Assembly: GCA_016875225.1 (NCBI GenBank)
Contig: VGRW01000022.1
Coordinates: 1 to 48,179 of the forward strand
From: Deltaproteobacteria bacterium
GTDB taxonomy: Bacteria; Myxococcota_A; UBA9160; SZUA-336
Direction of reading: 5' to 3'
Length of the DNA stretch: 48,179 bases
The notes beneath the pieces are model-generated. The model saw only the letters and a list, made by a program, of their open reading frames with translations. It was not told where the DNA came from and searched no databases. This document shows, one piece after another, positions 17,231 to 26,238 of this stretch. Each line of letters starts with the position of its first letter. Position 1 is the stretch's first letter. The position numbers and the translations under genes are program-made.

Positions 17231-18775
17231 ATGGCGTTGCTCCAGCCGGTGACTCCGCGCGAGCTTCACGGCCGCCGCAAGCTCGAGGTGTTCGCGCCCG
17301 CGACGCTCGAGCGGCTCGGCGAGATCGAGGTCGCGAGCCCCGAGGACGTGAGCGCAGCCGTCGGCCGCGCTCGCGTCGCGCAGGTCGAGTGGGCGGCGCG
17401 GAGCTTCGACGAGCGCGAGCGCCTCCTGCTCCGCGCCCGCGCCCTGCTCGTCGAACGCGCCGACGAGATCGCCGACGTGATCTGCAGCGACACCGGCAAG
17501 CCGAGGCTCGAGGCGATGACCGCGGAGATCCTCGGCGGCTGCGACGCGCTCACGTTCTACGCGAAGAACGCCAGGCGGCTGCTGCGCGACGAGAAGAAGC
17601 GCCTGCACCTGATGAAGACGAAGAAGCTGGTGCTCTCCTACCGGCCGATGGGCGTGATCGGGATCATCACGCCCTGGAACTTCCCGTTCATGCTCTCGCT
17701 GAACCCGACCGCGCAGGCGCTCGCGGCCGGCAACGCCGTCGTGCTCAAGCCCTCCGAGATCACGCCCTTCGTGGGCCTGGCGCTGGCGAAGCTCTTCGCC
17801 GACTCGGGGCTGCCCGAGAACGTGTTCCAGGTGGTGACCGGCGACGGCTCCACCGGCGCGGCGCTGGTCGACGCGGGCTGCGACAAGATCTCGTTCACGG
17901 GCTCAGCGCGCACCGGCCGGCGGATCGCCGAGGCCTGCGGACGCGCGCTCGTGCCGTGCACGCTCGAGCTCGGCGGCAAGGACCCGATGATCGTCTGCGA
18001 CGACGCCGACATCGAGCGCGCCGCGCGCGGCGCGGTCTGGGGCGCGTTCACGAACTCGGGTCAGGTCTGCATGTCGACCGAGCGCGTGTACGTGGTCGAG
18101 AAGGTCGCGAGCGCGTTCACCGGGCGCGTGGTCGAGCTCACGCGCGAGCTGCGCCAGGGGCCCGAGACCGAGGGCGACGTCGATCTCGGCGCGATCACGA
18201 GCCCCGCACAGCTCGAGATCATCGAGCAGCACGTCGCCGACGCCGTGGCCAAGGGGGCGAAGATCCTGACCGGCGGCCGGCGCAATCCCGCCTGGCCGGG
18301 GCTCTTCTTCGAGCCGACCGTGCTCGTCGACGTGAATCACGAGATGGCGATCATGCGCGAGGAGACCTTCGGCCCGTGTCTTCCGATCCAGGTGGTGAGC
18401 GACGAGGAAGAGGCGCTGCGTCTGGCGAACGATTCCTGCTACGGGCTGCAGGCCAGCGTCTGGACGCGCGACACCTGGAAGGGAAAGCGTCTGGCGAATC
18501 GGATCGCGGCGGGCGGCGTGGTGGTGGACGACTGCATGGTCACCTACGGGATCTCCGAGAGCCCGTTCGGCGGCGTGAAGGAGAGCGGGATCGGGCGCGT
18601 GAACGGAGAGCTCGGCCTGAAGAGCTTCTGCCACGTGCAGTCGGTGGTGCTGCCGCGAATGCGCGGGAAGTCCGAGCCGCTCTGGTACCCGTACAGCACA
18701 CGGACGCTGCGGCTGGCCAGGCGCGCGCTCGGGCTCCTGTACCGCTCGCCGCTCGGCAAGCTGCTCGGGAGCTGA
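17231..18775 (+). CDS. NAD(P)-dependent aldehyde dehydrogenase
   Basis: 514-residue ALDH-superfamily enzyme oxidising an aldehyde to a carboxylate. The catalytic general base Glu246 (L-E-L-G-G-K-D-P) and nucleophile Cys280 (G-Q-V-C-M-S) are present, as is the I-I-T-P-W-N-F-P-F cofactor segment and the late E-T-F-G-P-C-L-P motif. The last 40 residues are basic and partly hydrophobic and could associate with membrane, as in fatty aldehyde dehydrogenases; this is a hint only. ATG 17231 follows GGGGAGGTGAAGAC. lpxD follows after 7 bases. Substrate not determinable. Confidence 0.92.
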   Translation: MALLQPVTPRELHGRRKLEVFAPATLERLGEIEVASPEDVSAAVGRARVAQVEWAARSFDERERLLLRARALLVERADEIADVICSDTGKPRLEAMTAEILGGCDALTFYAKNARRLLRDEKKRLHLMKTKKLVLSYRPMGVIGIITPWNFPFMLSLNPTAQALAAGNAVVLKPSEITPFVGLALAKLFADSGLPENVFQVVTGDGSTGAALVDAGCDKISFTGSARTGRRIAEACGRALVPCTLELGGKDPMIVCDDADIERAARGAVWGAFTNSGQVCMSTERVYVVEKVASAFTGRVVELTRELRQGPETEGDVDLGAITSPAQLEIIEQHVADAVAKGAKILTGGRRNPAWPGLFFEPTVLVDVNHEMAIMREETFGPCLPIQVVSDEEEALRLANDSCYGLQASVWTRDTWKGKRLANRIAAGGVVVDDCMVTYGISESPFGGVKESGIGRVNGELGLKSFCHVQSVVLPRMRGKSEPLWYPYSTRTLRLARRALGLLYRSPLGKLLGS

Positions 18776-18782
18776 GACGGCG

Positions 18783-19838
18783 TTGCGTCTTGCGGAGCTC
18801 GCAGCCGCGCTCTCGCTCCCGCTCGAGGGCGACGGGTCCGTCTCGCTCGACGGGCTCGCGAGCCTGGAAGACGCGGGTCCCGCCGAGCTCGCGTTCGTCA
18901 CAGGCGCGAAGTACCAGGCCGCCTTCGCTTCGTCTCGCGCGGGCGCGTTCCTGCTCCCGCCCGGCTTCGAGCGGCTGGGCCGGCCCTGTCTGCGCTCGCC
19001 CGCGGCCTACGCCGACTTCGCGCGCGCGATCGATCTGTTCCACCCGCGGCCGGCGCAAGCCAAGGGCGTCCATCCGAGCGCGGTCGTCGCGCCCGATGCG
19101 TGGCTCGGACAGGACGTCTCGATCGGAGCCTGCGCGGTGATCGGGGCGGGAGCCCGGATCGGCGCGCGCGTGCGCATCCACCCACACGTGACGGTGTACC
19201 CGGGAGTGGAGATCGGCGAGGACGCGGAAGTCCACTCCGGGGCGCAGCTCCGCGAGGGCGTGCGCATCGGAAAGCGCGTGCTGATCAACAACGGCGCGGT
19301 GATCGGCGCGCCGGGCTTCGGCTTCACCGCGCGCGCCGACGGCGTGCGCGTGCGGATCCCGCACGTCTGCCCGGTCGAGATCGGCGACGACAGCGAGATC
19401 GGCGCGAATACCACCATCGACGCGTCGCACCCGGGCCACCCGAGGCGCGGCCATGCACAGGTCCGCACGAGGATCGGCGTCGGCGTGAAGATCGACAACG
19501 GCGTGCAGATCGCGCACGGCTGCGAGATCGGCGACCACTCGACGCTCTGCGCCCAGGTCGGCCTGGCGGGAAGCACCGTGGTCGGTCGCTTCGTCTACAT
19601 GGCTGGCAAGGCGGCGAGCGCCGGGCACGTCACGATCGGCGACTTCTCGCTGGTCGGCGCCATGGCCGCGACAGCCAGCGACCTGCCGCCTGGCTCGCAA
19701 GTGCTCGGCGCGCCGGCGGTCGAGCGCAAGCTCTTCGGCCGGATCGTCGCCGCGCAGAAGCGCCTGCCCGAGCTGCTGAGGCGCGTGCGCAGGATCGAGA
19801 AGCGGCTCGGCGTCGACGAAGCGGACGCGGGGGACTAG
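18783..19838 (+). CDS. lpxD: UDP-3-O-(3-hydroxyacyl)glucosamine N-acyltransferase
   Basis: 351-residue enzyme of lipid A synthesis that adds the second, N-linked 3-hydroxyacyl chain from acyl-ACP. The N-terminal uridine-binding domain (L-R-L-A-E-L-A to about residue 100) is followed by a left-handed beta-helix of hexapeptide repeats and a C-terminal helix. The conserved catalytic His is in V-K-I-D-N-G-V-Q-I-A-H-G-C-E-I-G-D-H. TTG start 18783 gives the standard length. Directly followed by rnhB; the fabZ, lpxA and lpxB genes that usually lie between are absent here. It proves a Gram-negative envelope. Confidence 0.94.
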   Translation: MRLAELAAALSLPLEGDGSVSLDGLASLEDAGPAELAFVTGAKYQAAFASSRAGAFLLPPGFERLGRPCLRSPAAYADFARAIDLFHPRPAQAKGVHPSAVVAPDAWLGQDVSIGACAVIGAGARIGARVRIHPHVTVYPGVEIGEDAEVHSGAQLREGVRIGKRVLINNGAVIGAPGFGFTARADGVRVRIPHVCPVEIGDDSEIGANTTIDASHPGHPRRGHAQVRTRIGVGVKIDNGVQIAHGCEIGDHSTLCAQVGLAGSTVVGRFVYMAGKAASAGHVTIGDFSLVGAMAATASDLPPGSQVLGAPAVERKLFGRIVAAQKRLPELLRRVRRIEKRLGVDEADAGD

Positions 19839-19843
19839 CCGCC

Positions 19844-20653
19844 GTGGAGCTCGCGCGCGTCGCGCTGGCACGGCTTCGGGAGCGCTACGCGCCCGGCGCG
19901 CAAGACGTGACGCCCGACCTGATCCGCGCGCTGCGCGCCGACCCGCGCGAAGGCGCGCGGGAGCTCGCTGAAGCGCTCGCGGCGCGCGCACGTCGCGAGG
20001 TCGCGGAGCGCGGCCGGCTCGCGCAGCTCTTTGCACTCGAGCGCAAGCTCGCCTCCGAAGGTCACGCGCGAATCGCCGGCGTCGACGAGGTCGGGATGGG
20101 ACCGCTCGCGGGCCCGGTCGTCGCGGCCGCCGTGATCCTGCCCGCGGATGCCTGGCTTCCGGGTCTGGACGACTCCAAACGCCTGTCGCGCGTCGCGCGC
20201 GAGCGGCTCGCGCGCGAGATCGAGCGCATCGCGCTCGGGGTCGGCGTTGGCTCGGTCGAGCCGGACGAGATCGACCGCGTGAACGTGTTCCATGCCGGGC
20301 TGCTCGCGATGCGGCGCGCCGTCGAGGCGCTCGCGACCGCACCCGACGCGCTCGTCGTCGATGCTCGCCGAGTTCCGGGGGTCCCCTGCCGCCAGGAGTC
20401 GCTCGTCGGGGGCGACTCGCGGGTCGCCGCGATCGCCGCGGCCTCGATCGTCGCGAAGGTCTTCCGCGATGCCCGAATGGCGGAGCTCGACCGACACCAT
20501 CCGGGGTACGGCTTCGCGCGGCACGCCGGCTACGGAACGCCGGAGCACCTGGCGGCGCTTTCGAAGCTCGGGCCGAGCCCGATCCACCGGCACTCGTTCG
20601 AGCCGGTGCGCGCCTGCGCCTCGCGCGCGGGGAACCCATGCCGCACGTCGTGA
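19844..20653 (+). CDS. rnhB: Ribonuclease HII with N-terminal extension
   Basis: 269-residue enzyme that nicks RNA at RNA-DNA junctions. The catalytic core starts near residue 70: G-V-D-E-V-G-M-G-P-L-A-G-P-V-V (first Asp-Glu pair), L-D-D-S-K, V-D-A-R and A-S-I-V-A-K-V-F-R-D. The D-E-V-G-M-G form replaces the common D-E-A-G-R-G. Residues 1-68 are a helical extension not found in E. coli RnhB; start GTG 19844, six bases after lpxD, gives this length and a shorter start is possible. The end overlaps the next gene by 16 bases. Confidence 0.9.
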   Translation: MELARVALARLRERYAPGAQDVTPDLIRALRADPREGARELAEALAARARREVAERGRLAQLFALERKLASEGHARIAGVDEVGMGPLAGPVVAAAVILPADAWLPGLDDSKRLSRVARERLAREIERIALGVGVGSVEPDEIDRVNVFHAGLLAMRRAVEALATAPDALVVDARRVPGVPCRQESLVGGDSRVAAIAAASIVAKVFRDARMAELDRHHPGYGFARHAGYGTPEHLAALSKLGPSPIHRHSFEPVRACASRAGNPCRTS

Positions 20654-21011
20654 TCGAGGGCGTCGCCGATCTCTCGGAGTTCGAGCGCGCCTGGCAGCCG
20701 TTCGTGCTGCGCCGCGGCGCGGACATCCTGCGCGCGGATCACCTGTACCTCTCGCCCGATGCGCGCGCCGCTCTGATCGAAGCGCTCTGCGTCGAGGCGG
20801 GCCGAAAGCAGCCCTTCTACGTGAAGCTCGCCGTGCACGACCGCGGCAGCGCCACGGTTCGCGTCGACCCGATGACCCACCCGGAGCGAAGCCCGGGCGT
20901 GCGCGATCTGGTCGCCCATGTCGGCGCGCTGCTCCTGCGCGCGTCGCCGGGCGGACGGATCGGAGTCACCAACCTCGTGGTACCATCCCTGGGCGACGGA
21001 GGTGAACCGCG

Positions 21012-21015
<4 letters not shown>
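20638..21015 (+). CDS. Small protein of unknown function between rnhB and cysK
   Basis: 125 residues, soluble, alpha/beta, with no motif I can place. Regularly spaced charged and hydrophobic residues suggest a compact folded domain; no signal or membrane segment. It starts inside rnhB (16-base overlap) and its stop overlaps the cysK start in ATGA, so it is translated with both. Codon use is like its neighbours, so it looks like a genuine gene rather than a shadow. Confidence 0.55.
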
Positions 21016-21961
<946 letters not shown>

Positions 21962-21965
<4 letters not shown>

Positions 21966-22582
21966 AGCCGGGCGCCAGGCGGGGGGAGCGCAGCCGCAAG
22001 CGCATCGTCGACTCCGCACGCCAGGTCTTCTTCGAGCAGGGATTCGAGCGCGCGAATCTCGACGAGGTCGCGCGCCGAGCCGGCCTCGCCAAGGGCACGA
22101 TCTACCGCCACTTCGAGAGCAAGGCCGAGCTCTACGTCGAGATCTTGGCCCAGAACGCGGAGACCTTCGTTCAGCGCATGGCGCGGGTGATCGATCCGGA
22201 CCTGCCCGCGGCCGACCAGATCCGCAGGCTCGCGACCTTCTACTTCGATCACTACACGACGCAGCTCGAGTACTTCCGGATCTTCTGGGCGATCGACAAC
22301 CAGAGCCTGATCGGGCAGCTCCCGCCGAACCTGGTCGCGCTGGTGACGGACGTGTGGAAGCGCGCGCTGCTCCTGCTCGCGCAGGTGATCGAGCGCGGCG
22401 TCGCGACCGGCGAGTTCGAGCCGAGCGACCCGTGGCTGAGCGCGAACGTGGTCTGGGTCGGCGCGAACGCGGTGATCCAGACGCTCGAGGTGCCCGAACG
22501 CCGCGCCCTCTGGGAGCGCGACGTCCCGCTCGTCTACCACGAGGCGATCGAATTCTTCCTTCGCGGTCTTTCGAAGCGCTGA
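21962..22582 (+). CDS. TetR/AcrR-family transcriptional regulator, apparent CTG start
   Basis: 206-residue regulator. The N-terminal helix-turn-helix is clear: [14 protein letters not shown] then [19 protein letters not shown]. The C-terminal ligand domain is helical with hydrophobic W/F-rich faces ([10 protein letters not shown]), resembling regulators of acyl-CoA or lipid genes. The CTG at 21962 overlaps the cysK stop as CTGA, copying the 4-base overlaps elsewhere in the window. Target unknown; it may act on the genes around it, but no operator is evident next to it. Confidence 0.82.
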
Positions 22583-22595
22583 GGCCGCTCGACGA

Positions 22596-22970
22596 CTAGT
22601 TGTTGTCGACCCGCCACTGCGCGCTGCACGCCACGGTTCCGGCCGGGCAAGTCAGCTCCACGGTCTCGAGCGAATCGAGGCAGAGCGAGCCGCTGCCCGA
22701 GACAGGAACGTCGATCGAAGACGTGCCGTTGCCGTCCAGGGTCACGGTCAGCGCGACTCTCCCGGTGTTCACCACCGTCGCGCAGGCATTCGCGTTGCCC
22801 GAGGTGTCGGTGTAGACGGTTTCGGTGCTGTTGGCGGCGAGGCTCCTCGAGCCCGGACCCGCGAGCGTGCGCCCGCCCGGCGCGAGCGATGCGGACTTGG
22901 CCGCGAGCGCGGGCGTGGCCAGCGCGAGCACGAGTGCAGTCGAAAGTGCGATCGAAAAAATCCTGTTCAT
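22596..22970 (-). CDS. Secreted four-cysteine protein, paralogue B
   Basis: 124 residues with a clean signal peptide (hydrophobic 5-18, cleavage near A-L-A-A, residue 23/24). The mature protein is beta-rich with Thr/Ser/Val. Four Cys at 63, 97, 108 and 115 align with those of the upstream neighbour, as do L-A-P-G-G-R-T-L-A-G-P-G, A-C-A-T-V-V-N and A-Q-W-R-V-D. Two disulfides are likely. It is preceded by a strong GAGGAGG ribosome binding site, 33 bases after its paralogue, so both are probably in one transcript. Function unrecognised. Confidence 0.72.
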   Translation of the reverse strand: MNRIFSIALSTALVLALATPALAAKSASLAPGGRTLAGPGSRSLAANSTETVYTDTSGNANACATVVNTGRVALTVTLDGNGTSSIDVPVSGSGSLCLDSLETVELTCPAGTVACSAQWRVDNN

Positions 22971-23003
22971 GTCGATTTCCTCCTCTCGTGGTCGAGCGTC
23001 TGG

Positions 23004-23369
23004 TCAGTTGTCGTCGACGCGCCACTGCGCGGCGCACGCGGTCGTGCCGGTGCAGATCAGATCCACCTGCTCGAGCGCCAGCCTGCACAGCGCGGCGCTG
23101 TCGCCGGCGTCGATGGTGATCGCTGTCGTGGTGCCAGCCGTCACCGACAGTTGCAGCGTGGATCTGCCGGAGTTCACCACCGTCGCGCAGGCGTCGCGAT
23201 CGCCGTTGCTGAAGACCGTCTCCGTCCCGGCGATCGCGATGCTCGCCGTACCCGGACCCGCGAGCGTGCGCCCGCCGGGCGCGAGCGCCGCGGTGCTGGC
23301 CGCGAGCGCGGGCGCCGCCAGAGCCGAGATCACTGCGACCGCGAGGGTCGTCGTTCCCCATCTGCCCAT
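23004..23369 (-). CDS. Secreted four-cysteine protein, paralogue A
   Basis: 121 residues, signal peptide with hydrophobic core at about 7-19 and A-P-A-L-A-A cleavage region. Shares with the downstream paralogue the segments L-A-P-G-G-R-T-L-A-G-P-G, A-C-A-T-V-V-N and A-Q-W-R-V-D-D-N at the C-terminus, and all four cysteines (61, 95, 106, 112). Between these the sequences differ considerably, so this is an old duplication. Predicted periplasmic or extracellular; no known enzyme motif. It stands divergent from the acpP gene across 182 bases. Confidence 0.72.
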   Translation of the reverse strand: MGRWGTTTLAVAVISALAAPALAASTAALAPGGRTLAGPGTASIAIAGTETVFSNGDRDACATVVNSGRSTLQLSVTAGTTTAITIDAGDSAALCRLALEQVDLICTGTTACAAQWRVDDN

Positions 23370-23440
23370 CGAATGCCCCCCTTCTTAGCAGCCCGATGCC
23401 GAGCCGCGTCCACCTGTTGAGCAGCGGAGCGAGGGATTCG

Positions 23441-23469
23441 TTGACAAGCCGCGGACCGTCGGGAAAACT
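23441..23469 (+). promoter_or_regulatory. Candidate promoter for acpP-fabH
   Basis: TTGACA at 23441-23446 is a perfect -35 hexamer; 17 bases later AAAACT (23464-23469) matches the -10 consensus in 3 of 6. It lies in the 182-base gap between the divergent secreted-protein pair and acpP. Confidence 0.4.
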
Positions 23470-23482
23470 CAATCGAGCGGAA

Positions 23483-23499
23483 TGTGACCCTGAGTCACA
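23483..23499. promoter_or_regulatory. Inverted repeat TGTGAC-N5-GTCACA before acpP, candidate operator
   Basis: Perfect 6-base arms with 5-base spacer, 14 bases after the candidate -10 and 53 bases before the acpP start. It would cover the first transcribed bases. It resembles a CRP/FNR-type dyad (TGTGA...TCACA) but the spacing is 7 instead of 6 bases, so a different regulator is as likely. Confidence 0.4.
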
Positions 23500-23551
23500 A
23501 TTCGGATCCAGATCAAACGGCCCGTTCGCGGAGCCTGGGGAGGAGAGGACG

Positions 23552-23794
23552 ATGGATCTCGGTGAGCGGATCGTTGCGATCGTTGGCGAGCAGCTGGGGG
23601 TGGACAAGGAGACGCTCGTTCCCGAGGCGAATCTTCTCGACGACCTGGGCGCCGACTCGCTGGACGTCGTCGAGCTCGTGATGGCGATCGAAGAGGAATT
23701 CGGCATCGAGGTGCCGGACTCCGACGCCGAGAACATCCGCACCCTCGGAGACATCCTGAGCTACATCGAGGCGCGCGTAGCGACCGCTGCTTGA
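23552..23794 (+). CDS. acpP: Acyl carrier protein
   Basis: 80-residue acidic four-helix protein. The phosphopantetheine attachment motif is L-G-A-D-S-L-D with Ser36. Sequence around it (D-D-L-G-A-D-S-L-D-V-V-E-L-V-M) is that of the fatty-acid ACP rather than a polyketide domain. The ATG follows a strong GGGGAGGAGAGG. Its stop overlaps fabH (TTGA). No fabD, fabG or fabF follow, so this is either a split fatty-acid cluster or a second ACP. Confidence 0.94.
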   Translation: MDLGERIVAIVGEQLGVDKETLVPEANLLDDLGADSLDVVELVMAIEEEFGIEVPDSDAENIRTLGDILSYIEARVATAA

Positions 23795-24783
23795 GCACGC
23801 TGATCCGCGGAACCGGCTCGGCGCTGCCGGAACGGGTGATCTCGAACGCCGACCTCGAGAAGATGGTCGAGACGAGTGACGAGTGGATCGTCACGCGTAC
23901 GGGCATCCGCGAGCGGCGCATGCTCGCGCCGGAAGAGGCGACGAGCGACATCGTCACGCGCGCGGCGCGGCGCGCTCTGGAGCAGGCGGGGCTCGCGCCC
24001 GAGGATCTCGATCTGATCGTGGTCGCGACCTGCACCCCAGACACGTTCACTCCGGCGACGGCGAATCACGTGCACCGGAATCTGTGTCGCGGGTCCACGA
24101 TTCCGGCCTTCGACGTGAACGCGGCCTGCTCCGGATTCGTGTACGGCCTCGAGGTCGTGACCAGCATGCTGCAGTCGGGAGGCTATCGGCGCGCGCTTCT
24201 GGCCGGCGGCGAGGGGCTGACGCGCTTCATGGACTACCAGGAGCGCTCGGTCTGCATCCTCTTCGGCGATGCCGCGGGGGCGGTGGTGCTCGAGCGCAGC
24301 GACGGGCCCGGCGGAGTCCTCGCCACGACGCTCAAGTCGGACGGGCAGTACAGCGAGATGATCCAGATTCCCGGCGGCGCGGCGCGCATGCCCGCCTCGC
24401 CGGAAATGCTCGCCCGGCGCGAGGTGTTCGTGCGCATGAACGGCCCGCAGGTCTTCAAGGTGGCCGTGCAGTCGATGGAGCAGGTCGCCCGCGACACGCT
24501 CGCGAAGGTCGGCTGGAGCATCGGTGACGTCGACTGGGTGATCGCCCATCAGGCGAACCAGCGCATCCTGAGCGCGGTGGCGGATCGGCTGGAGATTCCG
24601 TCGGAGAAGATGCCGACGAACCTCCAGGTGCGTGGAAACACCTCGGCCGCCTCGATTCCCGTCCTGCTCGACGAGTGCAATCGCGCGGGGCGCTTCAGGC
24701 GCGGCGACAAGCTGCTGCTGGTCGCGTTCGGCGGTGGCCTGACCTGGGGCGCGTCGGCCGTGGAGTGGACTCGAGACGCCTAG
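23791..24783 (+). CDS. fabH: Beta-ketoacyl-ACP synthase III
   Basis: 330-residue thiolase-fold enzyme condensing acetyl-CoA (or branched acyl-CoA) with malonyl-ACP to start fatty-acid synthesis. Catalytic triad is complete: Cys113 (A-A-C-S-G-F), His253 (H-Q-A-N-Q-R) and Asn283 (G-N-T-S-A-A-S). Length is standard. Start TTG overlaps acpP stop, so the two are stoichiometrically linked. Its stop and that of the convergent small gene share the CTAG at 24780-24783. Coupling of fabH directly to acpP is unusual but not unique; a role in making a special primer cannot be excluded. Confidence 0.94.
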   Translation: MSTLIRGTGSALPERVISNADLEKMVETSDEWIVTRTGIRERRMLAPEEATSDIVTRAARRALEQAGLAPEDLDLIVVATCTPDTFTPATANHVHRNLCRGSTIPAFDVNAACSGFVYGLEVVTSMLQSGGYRRALLAGGEGLTRFMDYQERSVCILFGDAAGAVVLERSDGPGGVLATTLKSDGQYSEMIQIPGGAARMPASPEMLARREVFVRMNGPQVFKVAVQSMEQVARDTLAKVGWSIGDVDWVIAHQANQRILSAVADRLEIPSEKMPTNLQVRGNTSAASIPVLLDECNRAGRFRRGDKLLLVAFGGGLTWGASAVEWTRDA

Positions 24784-25007
24784 GAGCGCCTCGTCCGCCA
24801 GGCGCCGATCGCCCCCACGATCACGAACGACGCAGCGAGGAGCCAGGTCACCTTGCCGTCGAGATGCGACTTGACCCGCTCGGCCGTGTAGGAGGGGATC
24901 GCCCCTTCCGGCGGTGACTCGAGCAGCACCGGGAGCGAGTAGAGCAGGGTCACCACCAGGAACAGCGCAAAGCCCGCGAGCACGGTCAGCGTCATGCGCG
25001 GAACCAT
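24780..25007 (-). CDS. Small two-helix membrane protein
   Basis: 75 residues. Two hydrophobic segments (about 6-27 and 54-69) flank a polar loop with E-S-P-P-E-G-A-I-P and a lysine-rich part, so it is probably an inner-membrane protein. No family recognised. ATG 25007 is chosen as it gives only the two-helix core; an extended frame reaches 25127 without hydrophobic or conserved content. Stop codon shares CTAG with fabH. Divergent from the uridylyltransferase gene. Confidence 0.5.
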   Translation of the reverse strand: MVPRMTLTVLAGFALFLVVTLLYSLPVLLESPPEGAIPSYTAERVKSHLDGKVTWLLAASFVIVGAIGAWRTRRS

Positions 25008-25101
25008 GCTCGGCGAACGCGCCGGTGCGGGACCCCTCTGCACGGCGCAGAGATACGCGGCCTTGTCGGACGTCGCAAGTCCGGCGAGATTAAGGCGCGC
25101 G

Positions 25102-26229
25102 ATGCAGTTCGACTGGACCGAGATCATGAAGGACGTGGACGCTCAGCTCGACGGCGTCGGTCTGGTCGCGCACGAGGACGTGGCGCTCGACCCGGAGCTG
25201 ATCGAGTCGCACGCGCGCGCGATCGCGGCCGGCCGCTTGTCGAAGTCCACGAGCGTCGTGTCCGGTCCGATCCGGCTCGCGGGTCGCGAACACGTCGAGA
25301 ACCTGGAGCGCGCCAGCACCCGCGAGCGGTCCGAGCTCGAGGCGCTCGGCCGCGAGGCGATCGTCCGCGGCCGCGTCGCCGTCGCGGTCCTGAACGGCGG
25401 CATGGCCACGCGCTTCGGCGGCGACGTGAAGGGCATCATCGAGGCCGTCGGCGGCCGCAGCTTCCTGGAAGTGAAGCTGGCGCAGGCACAGCGGTTCGGG
25501 CGGGTTCCATTCCTGATCATGAACAGCTTCGCGACCCACGCGCGAACGCTCCAGTTCCTGGCCGGGCACCAGCTCGGCGACGTCGCGGAGGTCTTCCTGC
25601 AGAGCGTGAGCCTGCGTCTGACACCGCGCGGTGACGTATTTCGCGAGGCCTCGGGCCGGGTCTCGCTCTACGCGCCCGGACACGGCGACTTTCCTGGGAG
25701 CCTGCGACGTTCGGGACTTCTGGCGCGGCTCGCGGAGCGCGGCGTCGAGACGCTTCTGCTCTCGAACATCGACAACCTCGGCGCGGAGCTCGATCCGCTC
25801 CTGATCGGATTCCATCTCGCGCGCGGGCGAGCGCTCACGGCCGAGCTCGCCGAGACCCTTCCCGGAGACGTCGGTGGCGCGCCCGCGTTCGTGGGCGACG
25901 AGCTGCAGATCGTCGAGGGATTCCGCTTCCCGGCCGGCTTCGACTTCGCGCGCGTTCCCTTCATGGCGACCAACACGTTCGCGATCTCGCTCGCGCTGCT
26001 CGAACGCGAGTACCCGCTCTCGTGGCTCTACGTCGAGAAGCAAGTGGACGGGCGCACGGCGGTGCAGATGGAGCGGCTCGTGAACGAGCTCTCGAGCTTC
26101 GTTCCGACCAGCTACCTGGTCACGCCGCGCGGCGGCGAGCGCGGCCGCTTCTTCCCGATCAAGACGCGCGCCGATCTCGAGGCGCTTCGTGCGGACGAGG
26201 CGCTCGTCCGGCGCTTCTCCGGGATATGA
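25102..26229 (+). CDS. UDPGP-family nucleotidyltransferase (UTP-glucose-1-phosphate uridylyltransferase type)
   Basis: 375-residue enzyme of the eukaryote-like UDPGP type 1 family, which makes UDP-sugars (usually UDP-glucose) from a sugar-1-phosphate and UTP. The nucleotide-binding loop is V-L-N-G-G-M-A-T-R-F-G-G with the V-K-G lysine; F-L-I-M-N-S-F and L-S-N-I-D-N-L-G follow as in UGPases, and N-T-F-A-I-S resembles the sugar site. It is unlike bacterial GalU. ATG 25102 starts the fold; the frame is open upstream. polA begins 9 bases later. UDP-N-acetylhexosamine pyrophosphorylase is an alternative activity. Confidence 0.8.
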   Translation: MQFDWTEIMKDVDAQLDGVGLVAHEDVALDPELIESHARAIAAGRLSKSTSVVSGPIRLAGREHVENLERASTRERSELEALGREAIVRGRVAVAVLNGGMATRFGGDVKGIIEAVGGRSFLEVKLAQAQRFGRVPFLIMNSFATHARTLQFLAGHQLGDVAEVFLQSVSLRLTPRGDVFREASGRVSLYAPGHGDFPGSLRRSGLLARLAERGVETLLLSNIDNLGAELDPLLIGFHLARGRALTAELAETLPGDVGGAPAFVGDELQIVEGFRFPAGFDFARVPFMATNTFAISLALLEREYPLSWLYVEKQVDGRTAVQMERLVNELSSFVPTSYLVTPRGGERGRFFPIKTRADLEALRADEALVRRFSGI

Positions 26230-26238
26230 TTCGAGCCG

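Noticed and set aside
17389-19140. Plus-strand alternative frame over the aldehyde dehydrogenase and lpxD
   Set aside because: Frame-shifted copy of the true genes, Arg-rich, no domain.
23483-23499. A true CRP site
   Set aside because: Half-sites fit TGTGA/TCACA but the spacer is 7 rather than 6 bases, so CRP identity is not claimed; kept only as an unspecified dyad.
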